Source of the DNA: JBGAHD01 sp044226395
GTDB lineage: Bacteria; Pseudomonadota; Gammaproteobacteria; Xanthomonadales; Ahniellaceae
Direction: 5' to 3'
Assembly (NCBI GenBank): GCA_044226395.1
Contig: JBGAHD010000002.1
Span: 248,001-312,000, forward strand
Length of the DNA stretch: 64,000 nucleotides
Of this stretch, positions 28,518 through 38,267 are shown piece by piece (position 1 is the first letter of the stretch; every line of letters starts with the position of its first letter). Both the position numbers and the translations under genes were made by a program. Under the pieces are notes generated by a model. That model saw only the letters and a program-made list of their open reading frames with translations. It made no database searches and had not been told where the DNA came from.

Positions 28518-29438
28518 TCAACGCGCGAAGCGGCGGCCGAAGAAGACGGCGAGCAGCAGCACCAGGCCACCGAGCACGATGCCAGCGGGCGCGCTGGTCG
28601 CGGGCACGGGCAAGATGACCTGGCCATTGACGCCGGTGCACATCGGCGGCGCGATCGCCAGACCTTCGAGGCCGACGAATTTCGGCGCGCCCTTGATCTG
28701 ACCGATCACGGTCACGGCGCCCGTGGTGAGATCGATCTTGGCCAGATCGCTGTACTGCGCGAGCGGATCGCTATCGCTGGGCGGCGGCAAGTAATCAAAC
28801 GTGGCGTACAACTGGCCGTTGCGATCGAAATCCAGGCCCGCGTCGCTGATGTAGCGCTGGGTTGGATTGAGCTTGGCCATCAGATCGACGTGGGCATTCG
28901 AGGTATCGATGAAATAGATGCCCTCGTCACCCTCGGCGCTGATGCCATACAAGGCATTGCCGCGCGCGGCGAGGCCGCTGATGCGCACGCCCATGTTGCC
29001 GACCAGGCGCAACTGCCCGGTGCCCGGCGTGACTTCCCAGAGATTCATGCTCTTGTCGGAAGCCAGCCACAGCTTGCCATTGCAGGTGAAGCTCAGGCCG
29101 AAATCGGGCGAACCATCGGTGCCCTCGCCGGCCGTGGGTACCGGCATGGCGCCGACCACGGAAGCCTTGCCGGTGGCCTGATCCAGTCGCACCAGCAGGC
29201 GCTGACCATCGGCCGCGCCATAAAGCGTGCCGTCGGGCGAGAAGGCCAAGCCTTCGATATCGCCAATGCGCTGGGCCGCGTAGGAGCCCGCGATGCCGAC
29301 CGCTTCGGCGGAGCCGGTATTCAGATCGACACGATAAAGTTCATCGAAAGCAACGGTGTAGCCCACCGATTGGGCGTGCGCCCAGGTGGGGAGCGTGAAT
29401 AGCAAGGCGACAGCTAGGCGTCGCAAGGCCGCGCTCAT
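28518..29438 (-). CDS. Secreted beta-propeller-like protein with CTERM-like tail
   Basis: 306 residues beginning MSAALRRLAVALLFTLPTWAHAQ, a clear signal peptide (an upstream start would destroy it). The body has repeated propeller-type blades (LYRVDLNTGSAEAVG, GLAFSPDGTLYGA, LVRLDQATGKASVVG, LAKIDLTTGAVTVIG). The last ~29 residues are VPATSAP, a hydrophobic helix GIVLGGLVLLLAVFF and a basic end GRRFAR, the three-part layout of PEP-CTERM/IPTL-CTERM sorting signals. I recognise no enzyme. Substrate or partner unknown. Confidence 0.75.
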   Translation of the reverse strand: MSAALRRLAVALLFTLPTWAHAQSVGYTVAFDELYRVDLNTGSAEAVGIAGSYAAQRIGDIEGLAFSPDGTLYGAADGQRLLVRLDQATGKASVVGAMPVPTAGEGTDGSPDFGLSFTCNGKLWLASDKSMNLWEVTPGTGQLRLVGNMGVRISGLAARGNALYGISAEGDEGIYFIDTSNAHVDLMAKLNPTQRYISDAGLDFDRNGQLYATFDYLPPPSDSDPLAQYSDLAKIDLTTGAVTVIGQIKGAPKFVGLEGLAIAPPMCTGVNGQVILPVPATSAPAGIVLGGLVLLLAVFFGRRFAR

Positions 29439-29696
29439 GGTTCCGTTGACCTGTCGTTCTTGTTGGTTTGGTAATCGTCGCTTACCGCTCACCACGGTTC
29501 GCCGCGCCAGCATAGCAGTGCTCCCGGGGCGGATTGAAGAGCCCGACGTGGGCAAAATGCGGCCCCCGGCCTCGAGAGAACGAACCGGGATCGCTTTGAC
29601 CCGCGCATTCGGGCAAGCCGTGACCGGAACCGCCCTTTACTCCACCCTCGCCCGCCCACATGCTGCGCGCCTGCCCCCGCCTCGCGAGTCCATCCG
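29439..29696. other. intergenic region between the beta-propeller gene and hemH
   Basis: 258 bp of divergent upstream sequence. No gene, no convincing promoter hexamers; a weak 5-bp inverted repeat (GGTAA-N7-TTACC, 29470-29486) is the only symmetric element noticed. Confidence 0.4.
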
Positions 29697-30782
29697 GTGA
29701 ACTATCACGCCAGCCGCTTCGAACACGCGCGCCCCGCGCGCACGGCCATCGTGCTGGTCAATCTCGGCACGCCCGAAGCGCCCGAGACCGGCCCGGTGCG
29801 CCGTTACCTCGCCGAGTTCCTGTGGGACCCGCGCGTGATCGAGATCGCCCGCCCGCTGTGGTGGCTGATCCTCAATGGCGTGATCCTGCGCATCCGGCCG
29901 CGGCGTTCGGCCGCCGCCTATCGTCGCGTGTGGACCGAGCGCGGCTCGCCCCTGCTCGACCTCAGCCAGCGTCTGGTCGACAAGCTCGGCGCGAGCCTGG
30001 GCGGCGAGCGGGGACCGCTGGTGCGCCTGGCCATGCGCTATGGCCGCCCAAGCATCCGCGATGTGCTGCGCGAACTGGGCGATCAAGGCATGACGCGGCT
30101 GCTGGTGCTGCCGCTGTATCCCCAATACTCGGCCACGACCACGGCCTCGGTCTTCGATGGCATCACGGAAGAACTGCGGACCTGGCGCCGCGTGCCGGAG
30201 CTGCGCTGGATCAACCAGTATTTCGACGAGGGCGCTTATCTCGACGCGCTCGCGGATTCCGTGCGTCGCCATCGCCAGCAGCATGGCGCGGCCGAGCAGC
30301 TGCTGTTTTCGTTTCACGGCATTCCCAAGCGCTATTTCGACGCGGGCGATCCGTACTTCTGTCATTGCCAGGCGACGGCTCGGCGCGTGGCCGAGCGCCT
30401 GGGCTTGCCGCCGAATCAATATCAGGTGAGCTTTCAATCGCGCGTCGGTCGCGAGGAATGGCTGCGGCCCTACACCGATCAACTCCTCGAGTCGTGGCCG
30501 GCCAAGGGCATGAAATCGGTGCAGGTCGTCTGTCCGGCGTTCGCGGTCGATTGCCTGGAAACGCTGGAAGAAATCGCGATGGAAAATCGCGAGCGCTTTC
30601 TCCACGCCGGCGGCGAGCGCTACGAATACATTCCCGCGCTCAATGACGACGACGCGCATGTCGCCGCGCTGCGTGGCCTGATCCTGCGTCACGCGCAAGG
30701 CTGGCCGCTCGAAGTCGACACCGCCGAAGCCGGTGAGCGCGTACGACAACGCGAGGCCTTCGATCGTCGGAGCACGCCGTGA
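29697..30782 (+). CDS. hemH: Ferrochelatase
   Basis: Inserts Fe2+ into protoporphyrin IX, the last step of heme synthesis. 361 residues, start GTG with a poor Shine-Dalgarno. VLVNLGTPEAPE opens the domain; PLYPQYSATTTAS, the catalytic-His segment LLFSFHGIPKRYF, CHCQATARRVAE and the VVCPAFAVDCLETLEEIAME glutamate region are all present. The stop codon overlaps the next start (GTGA), so the hydrolase gene is coupled. hemB lies at the other end of the window. Confidence 0.96.
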   Translation: MNYHASRFEHARPARTAIVLVNLGTPEAPETGPVRRYLAEFLWDPRVIEIARPLWWLILNGVILRIRPRRSAAAYRRVWTERGSPLLDLSQRLVDKLGASLGGERGPLVRLAMRYGRPSIRDVLRELGDQGMTRLLVLPLYPQYSATTTASVFDGITEELRTWRRVPELRWINQYFDEGAYLDALADSVRRHRQQHGAAEQLLFSFHGIPKRYFDAGDPYFCHCQATARRVAERLGLPPNQYQVSFQSRVGREEWLRPYTDQLLESWPAKGMKSVQVVCPAFAVDCLETLEEIAMENRERFLHAGGERYEYIPALNDDDAHVAALRGLILRHAQGWPLEVDTAEAGERVRQREAFDRRSTP

Positions 30783-31639
30783 GCGCGACCGAGATCGAAC
30801 TGCGCACACCGACCCTGACGCTCGCCGCGCGTCGCTGGCACGCGGGCGCGCCAACGCGCGTTCTGGCCTTGCACGGCTGGCTCGACAACGCCGCGAGTTT
30901 CGACGCGCTCGCGCCGCTGCTGCCCGATTGCGACATTGTCGCGCTCGATCTGCCCGGCCACGGCCGCTCCGCGCATCGCGCGCCGGGCGCTTGGTATCAC
31001 TTCATGGATTACGGCAGCGACGTGCTCGCGGCCGCGGACGCGCTGGGCTGGGAGCGATTCACCGTGCTCGGCCATTCGCTGGGCGGCGCCATCGCGAGCG
31101 TGTTCGCCGCCGGCGCGCCCGAGCGCGTGGAGGCACTGTGGCTGATCGAAGCACTCGGCCCGATCAGCACGCCCGCCGCGCGCGTCGTCGACAACCTGCG
31201 GCAAGCCCTGCGCGATCGCGTGAACCTCGCCGGCAAGTCGCTGCGCGTGTTCGCGACGCGCGAACAGGCGATGAGCGCGCGCCGTCAGGCTGGTGAACTC
31301 AGCGAAGTGGCGGCGCGACGCTTGATCGATCGCGGCACGCGCGAAGTCGACGGCGGCTTCGTCTGGTCATCCGATCCGCGCCTGACCCTGACCAGCATGA
31401 TCCGACTCACCGAGGATCAAGTCTCGGCCTATCTCGCCGGCATCGAATGCCCGACCCTCGTCATCGCCGCCGATCCCGCGCCGCCGTGGATCTCGTCGGA
31501 GGCCATGGCCAAGCGCTGCGCGCAGGTACGCGACGCGCGGCTGGTGATCCTGCCCGGCACGCATCATCTGCATCTGGAAGATCCCGAACCGGTGGCGCGC
31601 GCCATCGCGCACTTTCGCGCGCGTCTCGCCGCGGCCTAA
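30779..31639 (+). CDS. Alpha/beta hydrolase
   Basis: 286 residues, GTG start overlapping the hemH stop. LALHGWLDNAASF (oxyanion), nucleophile elbow GHSLGG, LVIAADPAPPW (acid region) and LPGTHHLHLEDPE (His) form a complete catalytic triad. Resembles the serine hydrolase-like (SERHL/MhpC) group. The substrate is unknown. Cotranscription with hemH is likely from the overlap. Confidence 0.88.
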   Translation: MSATEIELRTPTLTLAARRWHAGAPTRVLALHGWLDNAASFDALAPLLPDCDIVALDLPGHGRSAHRAPGAWYHFMDYGSDVLAAADALGWERFTVLGHSLGGAIASVFAAGAPERVEALWLIEALGPISTPAARVVDNLRQALRDRVNLAGKSLRVFATREQAMSARRQAGELSEVAARRLIDRGTREVDGGFVWSSDPRLTLTSMIRLTEDQVSAYLAGIECPTLVIAADPAPPWISSEAMAKRCAQVRDARLVILPGTHHLHLEDPEPVARAIAHFRARLAAA

Positions 31640-31672
31640 GGCATCGCGCGCGCGATCGGCTTCAAGCGAGAC

Positions 31673-32440
31673 TCACGGCAGATCGGTACCAATCCACCGC
31701 GACAGTTCGGCCTTGACCGCGTGACCATTGCGCGACAGCCATTGCCGCGTCTCGTTGTAGTGCGGATACGCCGCCTCGACCCGCTCCCAGAAGCGGCGAC
31801 CGTGATTGCGCACCCACAGATGACACATCTCGTGCACGACCACGTATTCGAGCGCCTCGGGTGGCGCCAGCATCAGCGACAAATCGAGGGTCATGCGTCC
31901 TTGCACGGACAATGAACCCCACAGCGTCTTCATCGGCAGCAGGCGCGTGGACACGACATTGCGGCCCACCACCGGCTCGAACAATCGCGTCAGACGCGCG
32001 ACCTCGCGCTTCATTTGCGCGACGAAGAACGAACGCGCCGCGCGCCGCGCGATCGCGTAGACCTCGGCGTGATCGAGATTGAGGCCGAAGATGGCCGTGT
32101 TGTCCTCGATCCGCACGCGCGGAAACACCGTGTGTTCCCAACGCACCAGGAAGAGATCACCGCGCCACGTCAGCGTGTCGGGCACGCCCGGCACGGGCGG
32201 CGACAAGCGCACGCCGGCGCGTTCCATCTCGCGCAGCTTGCTTTCGAGCCAGTCGGCGTTTTCGCGCAGGAAGGCCTTGACCGCGGCCGGATGCGTGCCG
32301 CGCGGCGTCGACACGCGCGGCCCATCGACACCCACCGTCAGCGAAATTCGCCGCGCGCGCGGATGCTCCTTGGCGAGCACCTTGATGCGACGGCCCTTGG
32401 GGGTTTCGAGTTCGACGTAGTTGTGATCGCGCGCGTCCAT
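31673..32440 (-). CDS. YgjP-like (DUF45) metallopeptidase domain protein
   Basis: 255 residues. N-terminal beta-rich part (RRISLTVGVDGPRVSTPRG) and the zinc-protease core LWGSLSVQGRMTLDLSLMLAP...YVVVHEMCHLWVRNHGRRFW, which carries HEMCH plus the downstream His typical of SprT/YgjP-like proteins. Often found beside DNA-repair or restriction genes. The partner here is rdgC 33 bp upstream on the same strand. Cytoplasmic; substrate unknown. Confidence 0.9.
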   Translation of the reverse strand: MDARDHNYVELETPKGRRIKVLAKEHPRARRISLTVGVDGPRVSTPRGTHPAAVKAFLRENADWLESKLREMERAGVRLSPPVPGVPDTLTWRGDLFLVRWEHTVFPRVRIEDNTAIFGLNLDHAEVYAIARRAARSFFVAQMKREVARLTRLFEPVVGRNVVSTRLLPMKTLWGSLSVQGRMTLDLSLMLAPPEALEYVVVHEMCHLWVRNHGRRFWERVEAAYPHYNETRQWLSRNGHAVKAELSRWIGTDLP

Positions 32441-32473
32441 CGTCCAATGCCTGGGCCGTGGACACGCCTTGGT

Positions 32474-33400
32474 CTAACGCTTGCCGCGATCGGAAGGTCG
32501 CGGCAGGCGAAACACCTCGTCGAGGCGCGCCAGCACGGGTTTCAAGGTGAGACTCATCAAGGCGAAGCGCGCATCGAACTCCGCGCGGGCGGAATCGCGT
32601 TCGGTGCTTTCGAGCTCCTCGGTGACGACATCGAGCAGCTTCAACTTGCGCACCGTCAGGTCATCGCCCAACACGAAGCTCACACGCTCTTCCATGATCA
32701 AGCCGAGCTGAGTGACTTGCTTGCCGCTCTTGAGATGCTCTCGCACCTCCTCGCTTTCAAGCTCCTGCCGACGACAACGCACGATGGCGCCACCGTCGGT
32801 CGGATCCTTGAGCTCGCATTCGTCACCCAGCTCCAGGCCTTCGGGCAGCTTACCGCCGGTCAGCCACGCGGTCATCACGGATTTTGGTGATTCTTCGGGA
32901 TCGAGTGGCAAGGCGGGAAAACTGTCCACCGTTTCGCGGAGAACCGCCAGGAAACCCTCGGCCGCCTTGCGCGAACCGGTGTCGATCACCAGCCACCCTT
33001 CCTTGGCGTCGGCATAGCCGGTCAGGCGATACGGACGCACGAAGGCCTTGGGCATGAGCTCGGTCAGGGCCTCGTCCTTCAAGCGCTTGCGCTCGCGACC
33101 GCCCATGCGCTTGCCGCGCTCGGTCTCGATTTCCTCGATGCGCGCGGCCACGGCCTCGTTGACCACGGCGGAAGGCAAAAGCTTGTCCTCGCCACCGAGC
33201 GTCATCAAGGTGAACGTGCCGAGTTGGTGCATCAGCTCGTTGTCGCCACGCCCATAGGGGGAAACCCAGCCGCGGGATTGCATTTCCAGCGGACCGCAAG
33301 GCTTGAGGCGATGCTTCTTGAGCAGCTTGGGCAGATCGTCGCCAAACGCTTCCGCGGCGGACTTGGAGAAACGAAACAAGGTGAGATTACGGAAATACAT
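32474..33400 (-). CDS. rdgC: Recombination-associated protein RdgC
   Basis: Ring-shaped DNA-binding protein that limits RecA activity. 308 residues. It begins MYFRNLTLFRFSK, contains LKPCGPLEMQSRGWVSPYG, KLLPSAVVNEAVAARI and CDDLTVRKLKLLDVV-like motifs (GDDLTVRKLKLLDV here), and TGGKLPEGLELGDECEL. All match the gammaproteobacterial RdgC pattern and length. Confidence 0.96.
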   Translation of the reverse strand: MYFRNLTLFRFSKSAAEAFGDDLPKLLKKHRLKPCGPLEMQSRGWVSPYGRGDNELMHQLGTFTLMTLGGEDKLLPSAVVNEAVAARIEEIETERGKRMGGRERKRLKDEALTELMPKAFVRPYRLTGYADAKEGWLVIDTGSRKAAEGFLAVLRETVDSFPALPLDPEESPKSVMTAWLTGGKLPEGLELGDECELKDPTDGGAIVRCRRQELESEEVREHLKSGKQVTQLGLIMEERVSFVLGDDLTVRKLKLLDVVTEELESTERDSARAEFDARFALMSLTLKPVLARLDEVFRLPRPSDRGKR

Positions 33401-33460
33401 CGATCGGGGAATCCTGAAACGGGCGATGGCGCGCGACGCGCGCGATGAGAAGAACCAGGG

Positions 33461-34378
33461 TTATTCGGTGATCAGCGGGATGCTACGTGGCGCGGACGCG
33501 GACGGTATCGCCTTGGACGCCTCGTCCTCGGGCGGCTCGCCGGCCAGCCAGTCGCGCGCGCCGACCCGCGGCTGACGCGGCTCGTCGCCGCCGAGATCGG
33601 TGAAATCGTACAGCGCGTGATCCGCGAGCTGGGACGGACGCACATCGCCGAGCGCGCGCGCGATGTTCTCGACACGGCCGGGATGGCGACGATCCCAATC
33701 CGCGAGCATGGCCTTGATGTGCTTGCGCTGCAGGTTCTCCTGCGAGCCGCAGAGATTGCACGGCATGATCGGGAACTCATGCAGCGCCGCGTACGCGGCC
33801 AGATCGTCCTCGGCGCAATACGCCAGCGGCCGGATCACCACGTGACGCCCGTCGTCCGAACGCAGCTTCGGCGGCATGGCCGCGAGCTTGGCGTGATAGA
33901 ACATGTTCAAGAACAAGGTCTCGACGCGGTCATCGCGATGATGACCCAGGGCGATCTTGGTGAAGCCCTCGCGCTCGGCATGCGTATACAGCGCGCCGCG
34001 ACGCAGGCGCGAGCACAGCCCGCACATGGTCTTGCCCTCGGGCACGACGCGCTTGACCACGCTGTAGGTGTCTTGCTCGAGCACGGTCAGCGGCACGCCC
34101 AGCGAGCGCACGAAGCGCGGCAGGATCTCGGGGTCGTAGCCCGGCTGCTTCTGATCCAGATGCACCGCGACCAGTTCGAAACGCACCGGCGCCTTGGCCT
34201 GCAATTTCAGCAGGATGTCGAGCATGCCGTAGGAGTCCTTGCCGCCCGACAGGCACACCATCACGCGATCGCCGTCCTCGATCATGTTGAAGTCGGCGAT
34301 GGCCTGGCCGACCTGGCGGCGCAGCCGCTTGATCAGCTTGTTGGCCTCGAATTCGAACTTGCGCGGGGCGACCGACAT
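33461..34378 (-). CDS. ttcA: tRNA 2-thiocytidine(32) synthetase TtcA
   Basis: Iron-sulfur, ATP-dependent enzyme that thiolates C32 of some tRNAs. 305 residues. PP-loop SGGKDS (44-49), the cluster motif MCGLCSRLRRGALY and CNLCGSQENLQR near the C-terminus, plus GHHRDDRVETLFLNMFY. A ~45-residue low-complexity C-terminal extension is more variable. Cytoplasmic. Confidence 0.96.
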   Translation of the reverse strand: MSVAPRKFEFEANKLIKRLRRQVGQAIADFNMIEDGDRVMVCLSGGKDSYGMLDILLKLQAKAPVRFELVAVHLDQKQPGYDPEILPRFVRSLGVPLTVLEQDTYSVVKRVVPEGKTMCGLCSRLRRGALYTHAEREGFTKIALGHHRDDRVETLFLNMFYHAKLAAMPPKLRSDDGRHVVIRPLAYCAEDDLAAYAALHEFPIMPCNLCGSQENLQRKHIKAMLADWDRRHPGRVENIARALGDVRPSQLADHALYDFTDLGGDEPRQPRVGARDWLAGEPPEDEASKAIPSASAPRSIPLITE

Positions 34379-34471
34379 GGGACGTACTCCGGTCAGGGCC
34401 GGCCATTGTAGCGGGGGCGATGCGGGCGGCGCGAACGGTTACACTGCATCGGCCCGTCACGGAATCCGCGC

Positions 34472-34678
34472 ATGCTGCCCAATGATCCGTCCGAGATCGC
34501 CCGCCTGCTGATCGAGCTCAAGGTCGAGCATCGCGATCTGGACACGGTGATCACGCGCCTGAGCGAAAACCCCGGCGCCGACGAACTGCAGATCAAGCGC
34601 CTGAAGAAGCGCAAGCTGCGCATCAAGGACATGATCGCCCTGCTCGAGAGCAAGCTGATTCCCGACCTCGACGCCTGA
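34472..34678 (+). CDS. YdcH/DUF465 small protein
   Basis: 68 residues, almost entirely helical: IARLLIELKVEHRDLDTVITRLSENPGADELQIKRLKKRKLRIKDMI. This is the DUF465 (YdcH, YbgE-like) coiled-coil pattern, with the conserved HR-LD and LKKRKL-KD motifs. Function unknown; members are widespread in proteobacteria. It ends 4 bp from the plsB stop on the other strand. Confidence 0.88.
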   Translation: MLPNDPSEIARLLIELKVEHRDLDTVITRLSENPGADELQIKRLKKRKLRIKDMIALLESKLIPDLDA

Positions 34679-34682
34679 TCGC

Positions 34683-37238
34683 TCAGGCCTGGGGCTTGCC
34701 GGCGGCCTTGTCGCCCTCGACCTTTTCCGGCGGCGCCACGGCCGCGCGCTGATCGGCGGTGAGCTTGAGAATGGAATGGCGCAGTTCGCGCGACAGGATC
34801 AGGCGCGAATCCTTGGCGATGCCGGCCAGCGCCTCGCCGAACTCCAGCTTGCCATTGCCATCGAGCCACACGAAGCGCAGCTCCTTCATCGTGGCGATGA
34901 AGCCGCGGAACAGCGAGCGGTCGAAGAACTCCGGCGCATTGCGTTCGTACAGCAAGGCCAGGCGCTGCGCGGTGAGATGGCAGGTGTTTTCCAGCTCCGC
35001 CGTCGACAGCGTGCCCGGGCCGTTGCGCACCAGCAAGGCGATGGCGATGTAGTAGCGCTCGAAGGCCTGGACCATGGTCTGCGCGATCACGCGCAGCTGG
35101 AAGGCTTCGTCGGTCTGACCGACGCGACGGCGCAGCATGCGGCCATCGGCATCGGCCTTGAGCATGCCGCGCTCGAGGAAGACATCGATCGTGCTCTGGA
35201 TGCGCGCGCCGAATTCCTCGGCGGTCCACGGCAAGAACAGCTCGTTCTTGATGAAGGGATAAACGAACTCGCCCAAGCGCTCGACCGTGCCGCGACGCAG
35301 CCGGCGATTGTTGAGGAAGCAACACGCCACCCACGCCGAGGTGGCGAACAGATGCAGGGTATTATTGCGGAAGTACGACAGCATCACCGCGCTGTCGCCT
35401 TCGCTCGCCAGCACGTCGCCGAGCGCATGCTTGACGCGCGACACCCAGCCCATGCGTTCGCCATAGGCCACGATCTGCGCGGCGCTCATCGGCGTCACCG
35501 TCACGCGATCGGAATACGGCACGCGCGCCAGCAAGGTCTTGGCCAGATCCAGCGCGGACAGCAAATCTGTTTCCGACATCGCGTGCTTGGGCGTGGACAA
35601 CATGGCCACGGCCAGCAGGTTCACCGGATTGACGTCGGCGGCGCGGTTGATATTGATCAGGATCTGATCGGCCAGGCTCGCCACGGCCTCGCCGAACCAG
35701 GCCGGGCGATCCTCGTGCGCGGTCTCGCGCCAATCGGGCTGGGCACGATCGAGATGCTCGTGCAGGAAGATCGGTTCGCCGAACGACAGCGAGACCTTGC
35801 CATAGTGCTCGCGCAACACGCCGACCGAGCGCAGCAGGCCCAGCAGCGATTCCTTTTCCTTGGCGCGACCCGACAGCTCGCCGATGTAGGACTTGCCCTC
35901 GATCAGCTTCTCGTAGCCGATGTACACCGGCTGGAACACCACCGGCCGCGGCCGGCGCGACTCGCGCAGGAAGCTGCGCACGGTCATCGCCAACATGCCC
36001 GCGCGCGGTTCGAGCAAGCGACCCGTGCGGCTGCGACCGCCTTCGATGAAGTACTCCATCGACACGCCGCGCGCGAACAGCTGAGTCACGTACTCGCTGA
36101 ACACGGTCGAGTACAAGGCATTGGCGCGGAAGCTTCGACGCAGGAAGAACGCGCCACCGCGCCGCAGGATCGAACCCACCACCGGCAAGTTCAGATTGAC
36201 GCCCGCGGCGATGTGCGGCGGCACGATGCCGTTCTGATACAGCTGATACGACAGCAGCAGATAGTCGATGTGACTGCGGTGGCTGGGCACGTACACCACT
36301 TCGTGCCCGGGCGCGACGCGCTTTAGCGTGTCGAAGTGATTCATCGCCACGCCGTCGTAGATCTTGTTCCAGAACGGCGTGAGCATGAACGACAGCGAGC
36401 GCACCACGGGGTGCGAATAGTCCGCCGCGATTTCCCAGGCGTAGGCGCGCGCGCGGCCGTAGGCCTGTTCGATCGAGATGCCTTCCTTGCTGGCCGCCGC
36501 GGCGATGACCTCGCGCACGGGCTGGCTGTTCAAGACATCGTCGATGACGGTGCGGCGATGCGACAGGTCCGGCCCGATCACCGCCGTGCGGATGCGCCGG
36601 AAGTGCGCGCGCAACACGCGCGAGGCCTTGCGCACCGTGCGCTCGGCGCCGAGATCCTCGGCCACGACGTCGCGCAAGCTGATCGCCGGACTGAAGTGCA
36701 CGATCGTGTCGCGACCGTTGAGCAAGATCGCGAGCAATCGCCGGAAGCGACCGACCACGACCCAGTTCTCCGAGAACAGCACGCGGAACCAGCCGCTGGC
36801 GCGGCTGGGCGCGCGGCCGACGAAGATCGACACCGGCACCAGCTGAATGTCGAGCTCGGGATTGAGTTTGATCGCCGCGAGCAACTGCGCGAGGCTCTGC
36901 GAATGCGTGCGCCCGCGCGGCTTGAGCCCGAACCAGCGCTCGCGTCGCGACAGCGACAGCACCGCGCGGTCCTTGCGCAGATAACCGCCGGCCATCGGCA
37001 TCAGCGGTGGCGGCAGATTCGCCTCGCGACAGGCTTCCTCGAGGATCAGGGCGTTACTCACGCCATAGCGTTCGAGGATGTAACAGACCGGCGCCTGCGG
37101 ACGCGACAGCACCGAGGCCGGCACTTCGGGCTCGGTCTTGATGCGCAGCCACGGCCGAATCAGGCGCGCGACCAAGCGCCAAGGCCAAGGCGCTCGGGTG
37201 GCATCGGGCAAGGCAACGGTGGCGGGGGCAACGCCCAT
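34683..37238 (-). CDS. plsB: Glycerol-3-phosphate 1-O-acyltransferase
   Basis: Inner-membrane enzyme that starts phospholipid synthesis by acylating glycerol-3-phosphate. 851 residues, slightly longer than the E. coli enzyme. Acyltransferase block I HRSHID (His320, Asp325), GAFFLRRSFRANALYSTVF (block II) and YFIEGGRSRTGR (block III), LSFGEPI (block IV). A lipoprotein gene lies 33 bp upstream on the same strand. Confidence 0.96.
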   Translation of the reverse strand: MGVAPATVALPDATRAPWPWRLVARLIRPWLRIKTEPEVPASVLSRPQAPVCYILERYGVSNALILEEACREANLPPPLMPMAGGYLRKDRAVLSLSRRERWFGLKPRGRTHSQSLAQLLAAIKLNPELDIQLVPVSIFVGRAPSRASGWFRVLFSENWVVVGRFRRLLAILLNGRDTIVHFSPAISLRDVVAEDLGAERTVRKASRVLRAHFRRIRTAVIGPDLSHRRTVIDDVLNSQPVREVIAAAASKEGISIEQAYGRARAYAWEIAADYSHPVVRSLSFMLTPFWNKIYDGVAMNHFDTLKRVAPGHEVVYVPSHRSHIDYLLLSYQLYQNGIVPPHIAAGVNLNLPVVGSILRRGGAFFLRRSFRANALYSTVFSEYVTQLFARGVSMEYFIEGGRSRTGRLLEPRAGMLAMTVRSFLRESRRPRPVVFQPVYIGYEKLIEGKSYIGELSGRAKEKESLLGLLRSVGVLREHYGKVSLSFGEPIFLHEHLDRAQPDWRETAHEDRPAWFGEAVASLADQILININRAADVNPVNLLAVAMLSTPKHAMSETDLLSALDLAKTLLARVPYSDRVTVTPMSAAQIVAYGERMGWVSRVKHALGDVLASEGDSAVMLSYFRNNTLHLFATSAWVACCFLNNRRLRRGTVERLGEFVYPFIKNELFLPWTAEEFGARIQSTIDVFLERGMLKADADGRMLRRRVGQTDEAFQLRVIAQTMVQAFERYYIAIALLVRNGPGTLSTAELENTCHLTAQRLALLYERNAPEFFDRSLFRGFIATMKELRFVWLDGNGKLEFGEALAGIAKDSRLILSRELRHSILKLTADQRAAVAPPEKVEGDKAAGKPQA

Positions 37239-37271
37239 GGTCGGGGTCGCGGGATCGGGCGCGGTCGGGGC

Positions 37272-38186
37272 TCAGCCCGCGGCTTCTTCGGCCGGGGCGT
37301 CCGTCGCGGGCGCCTCTTCGGTCGTGGCCGTGTCGGCCTTGTTCAACTCTTCGATCGCTTGCTTGCCGTACCAACGGCCATCGATCTGCACGAGCTCGGC
37401 CTCGAAGGAAATCGGCGCGCCGAACATTTCATAGCTGACCTTGACCTTGGCCTTGTCGCCTTCGCGCGAGACTTCCTCGGCCTTGACCGTGGCGAGCACC
37501 TGGTCGAGCGAGAAGCCATACGTGGCGAGCACGTTCTTGAGGCCGCGCATCGCGACCGAACCCTTGTCCATGGCGTCGTCGAAGCTCAGGGCGCGCATCT
37601 CGTCGATGCTGGCGAGCTTGAGCTCGCGCGCGGCGGCGCAGATGTGGCCCACGGCTTCCTTGGCCTTGGCGCGATCGCCGAAGTTGGTGGTCTGGATCCA
37701 CTTCACCAGGGCGTCGACCGATTGCGTGGCCTGAGCCTTTTGTTCGACCGTGAGTTCCTTGTTCTCCTCGATCGAGGAGGCCAGCATCTGACGGCCCATG
37801 CCGACCATCAGCGGCATCTGCGCGGCGTATTCGGTTTCGTACTTCACCAGCTGCGGCTCGAGCTCTTCCATTAGCTTGGCTTCGGCGTCGGAGGCGGTGA
37901 GCTTGGCCATGTTGTCGGCGAATTCCTTCCGGTCTTCATCCGACGGCGGATTCTTGGCCATGTCGTCCTTCCAGTCCGCGCGCATCTTTTCCAGATGGGC
38001 GGGCGGCACCTGACTTGCGAGCAGGGCCTTCAGATCGCCAGCCTTGAGGCTGTCGACCGCGGCGGTGACCGCGCCGGTGGGCGAAGCGGTGTCGGCGACG
38101 ACGGCGGCGCCTTCTTCTTTTTGGCAACCAGCCAGAACCAGAGCAAACGCGCTTGCCAGCGCGATGCGGGAGATTTTGCCGAACAT
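37272..38186 (-). CDS. Lipoprotein of unknown function
   Basis: 304 residues. Signal MFGKISRIALASAFALVLAGC with lipobox LAGC (Cys21). The mature part is Lys/Glu/Ala-rich and helical (VDSLKAGDLKALLASQVPPAHLEKMRADW), with a closing beta-rich segment GAPISFEAELVQIDGRWYGKQAIEEL that resembles SnoaL/DUF4878-type C-termini. The Ala/Thr/Glu tail is acidic. It is followed by plsB. A candidate RNA with terminator lies directly upstream, so it may be either a separate sRNA or a regulatory leader of this gene. Confidence 0.75.
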   Translation of the reverse strand: MFGKISRIALASAFALVLAGCQKEEGAAVVADTASPTGAVTAAVDSLKAGDLKALLASQVPPAHLEKMRADWKDDMAKNPPSDEDRKEFADNMAKLTASDAEAKLMEELEPQLVKYETEYAAQMPLMVGMGRQMLASSIEENKELTVEQKAQATQSVDALVKWIQTTNFGDRAKAKEAVGHICAAARELKLASIDEMRALSFDDAMDKGSVAMRGLKNVLATYGFSLDQVLATVKAEEVSREGDKAKVKVSYEMFGAPISFEAELVQIDGRWYGKQAIEELNKADTATTEEAPATDAPAEEAAG

Positions 38187-38267
38187 CGCAGTACCCTCAT
38201 TGTGGATTCGAGGCGGGATTGTCGGGGGCAGGTGGCGGCTCTTACAAGAGCGCCCCGTCCCGTTCCG

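Noticed and set aside
31643..31656. Palindrome ATCGCGCGCGCGAT between the hydrolase and YgjP-like genes
   Set aside because: It is alternating CG sequence without T-run; not distinguishable from background composition.
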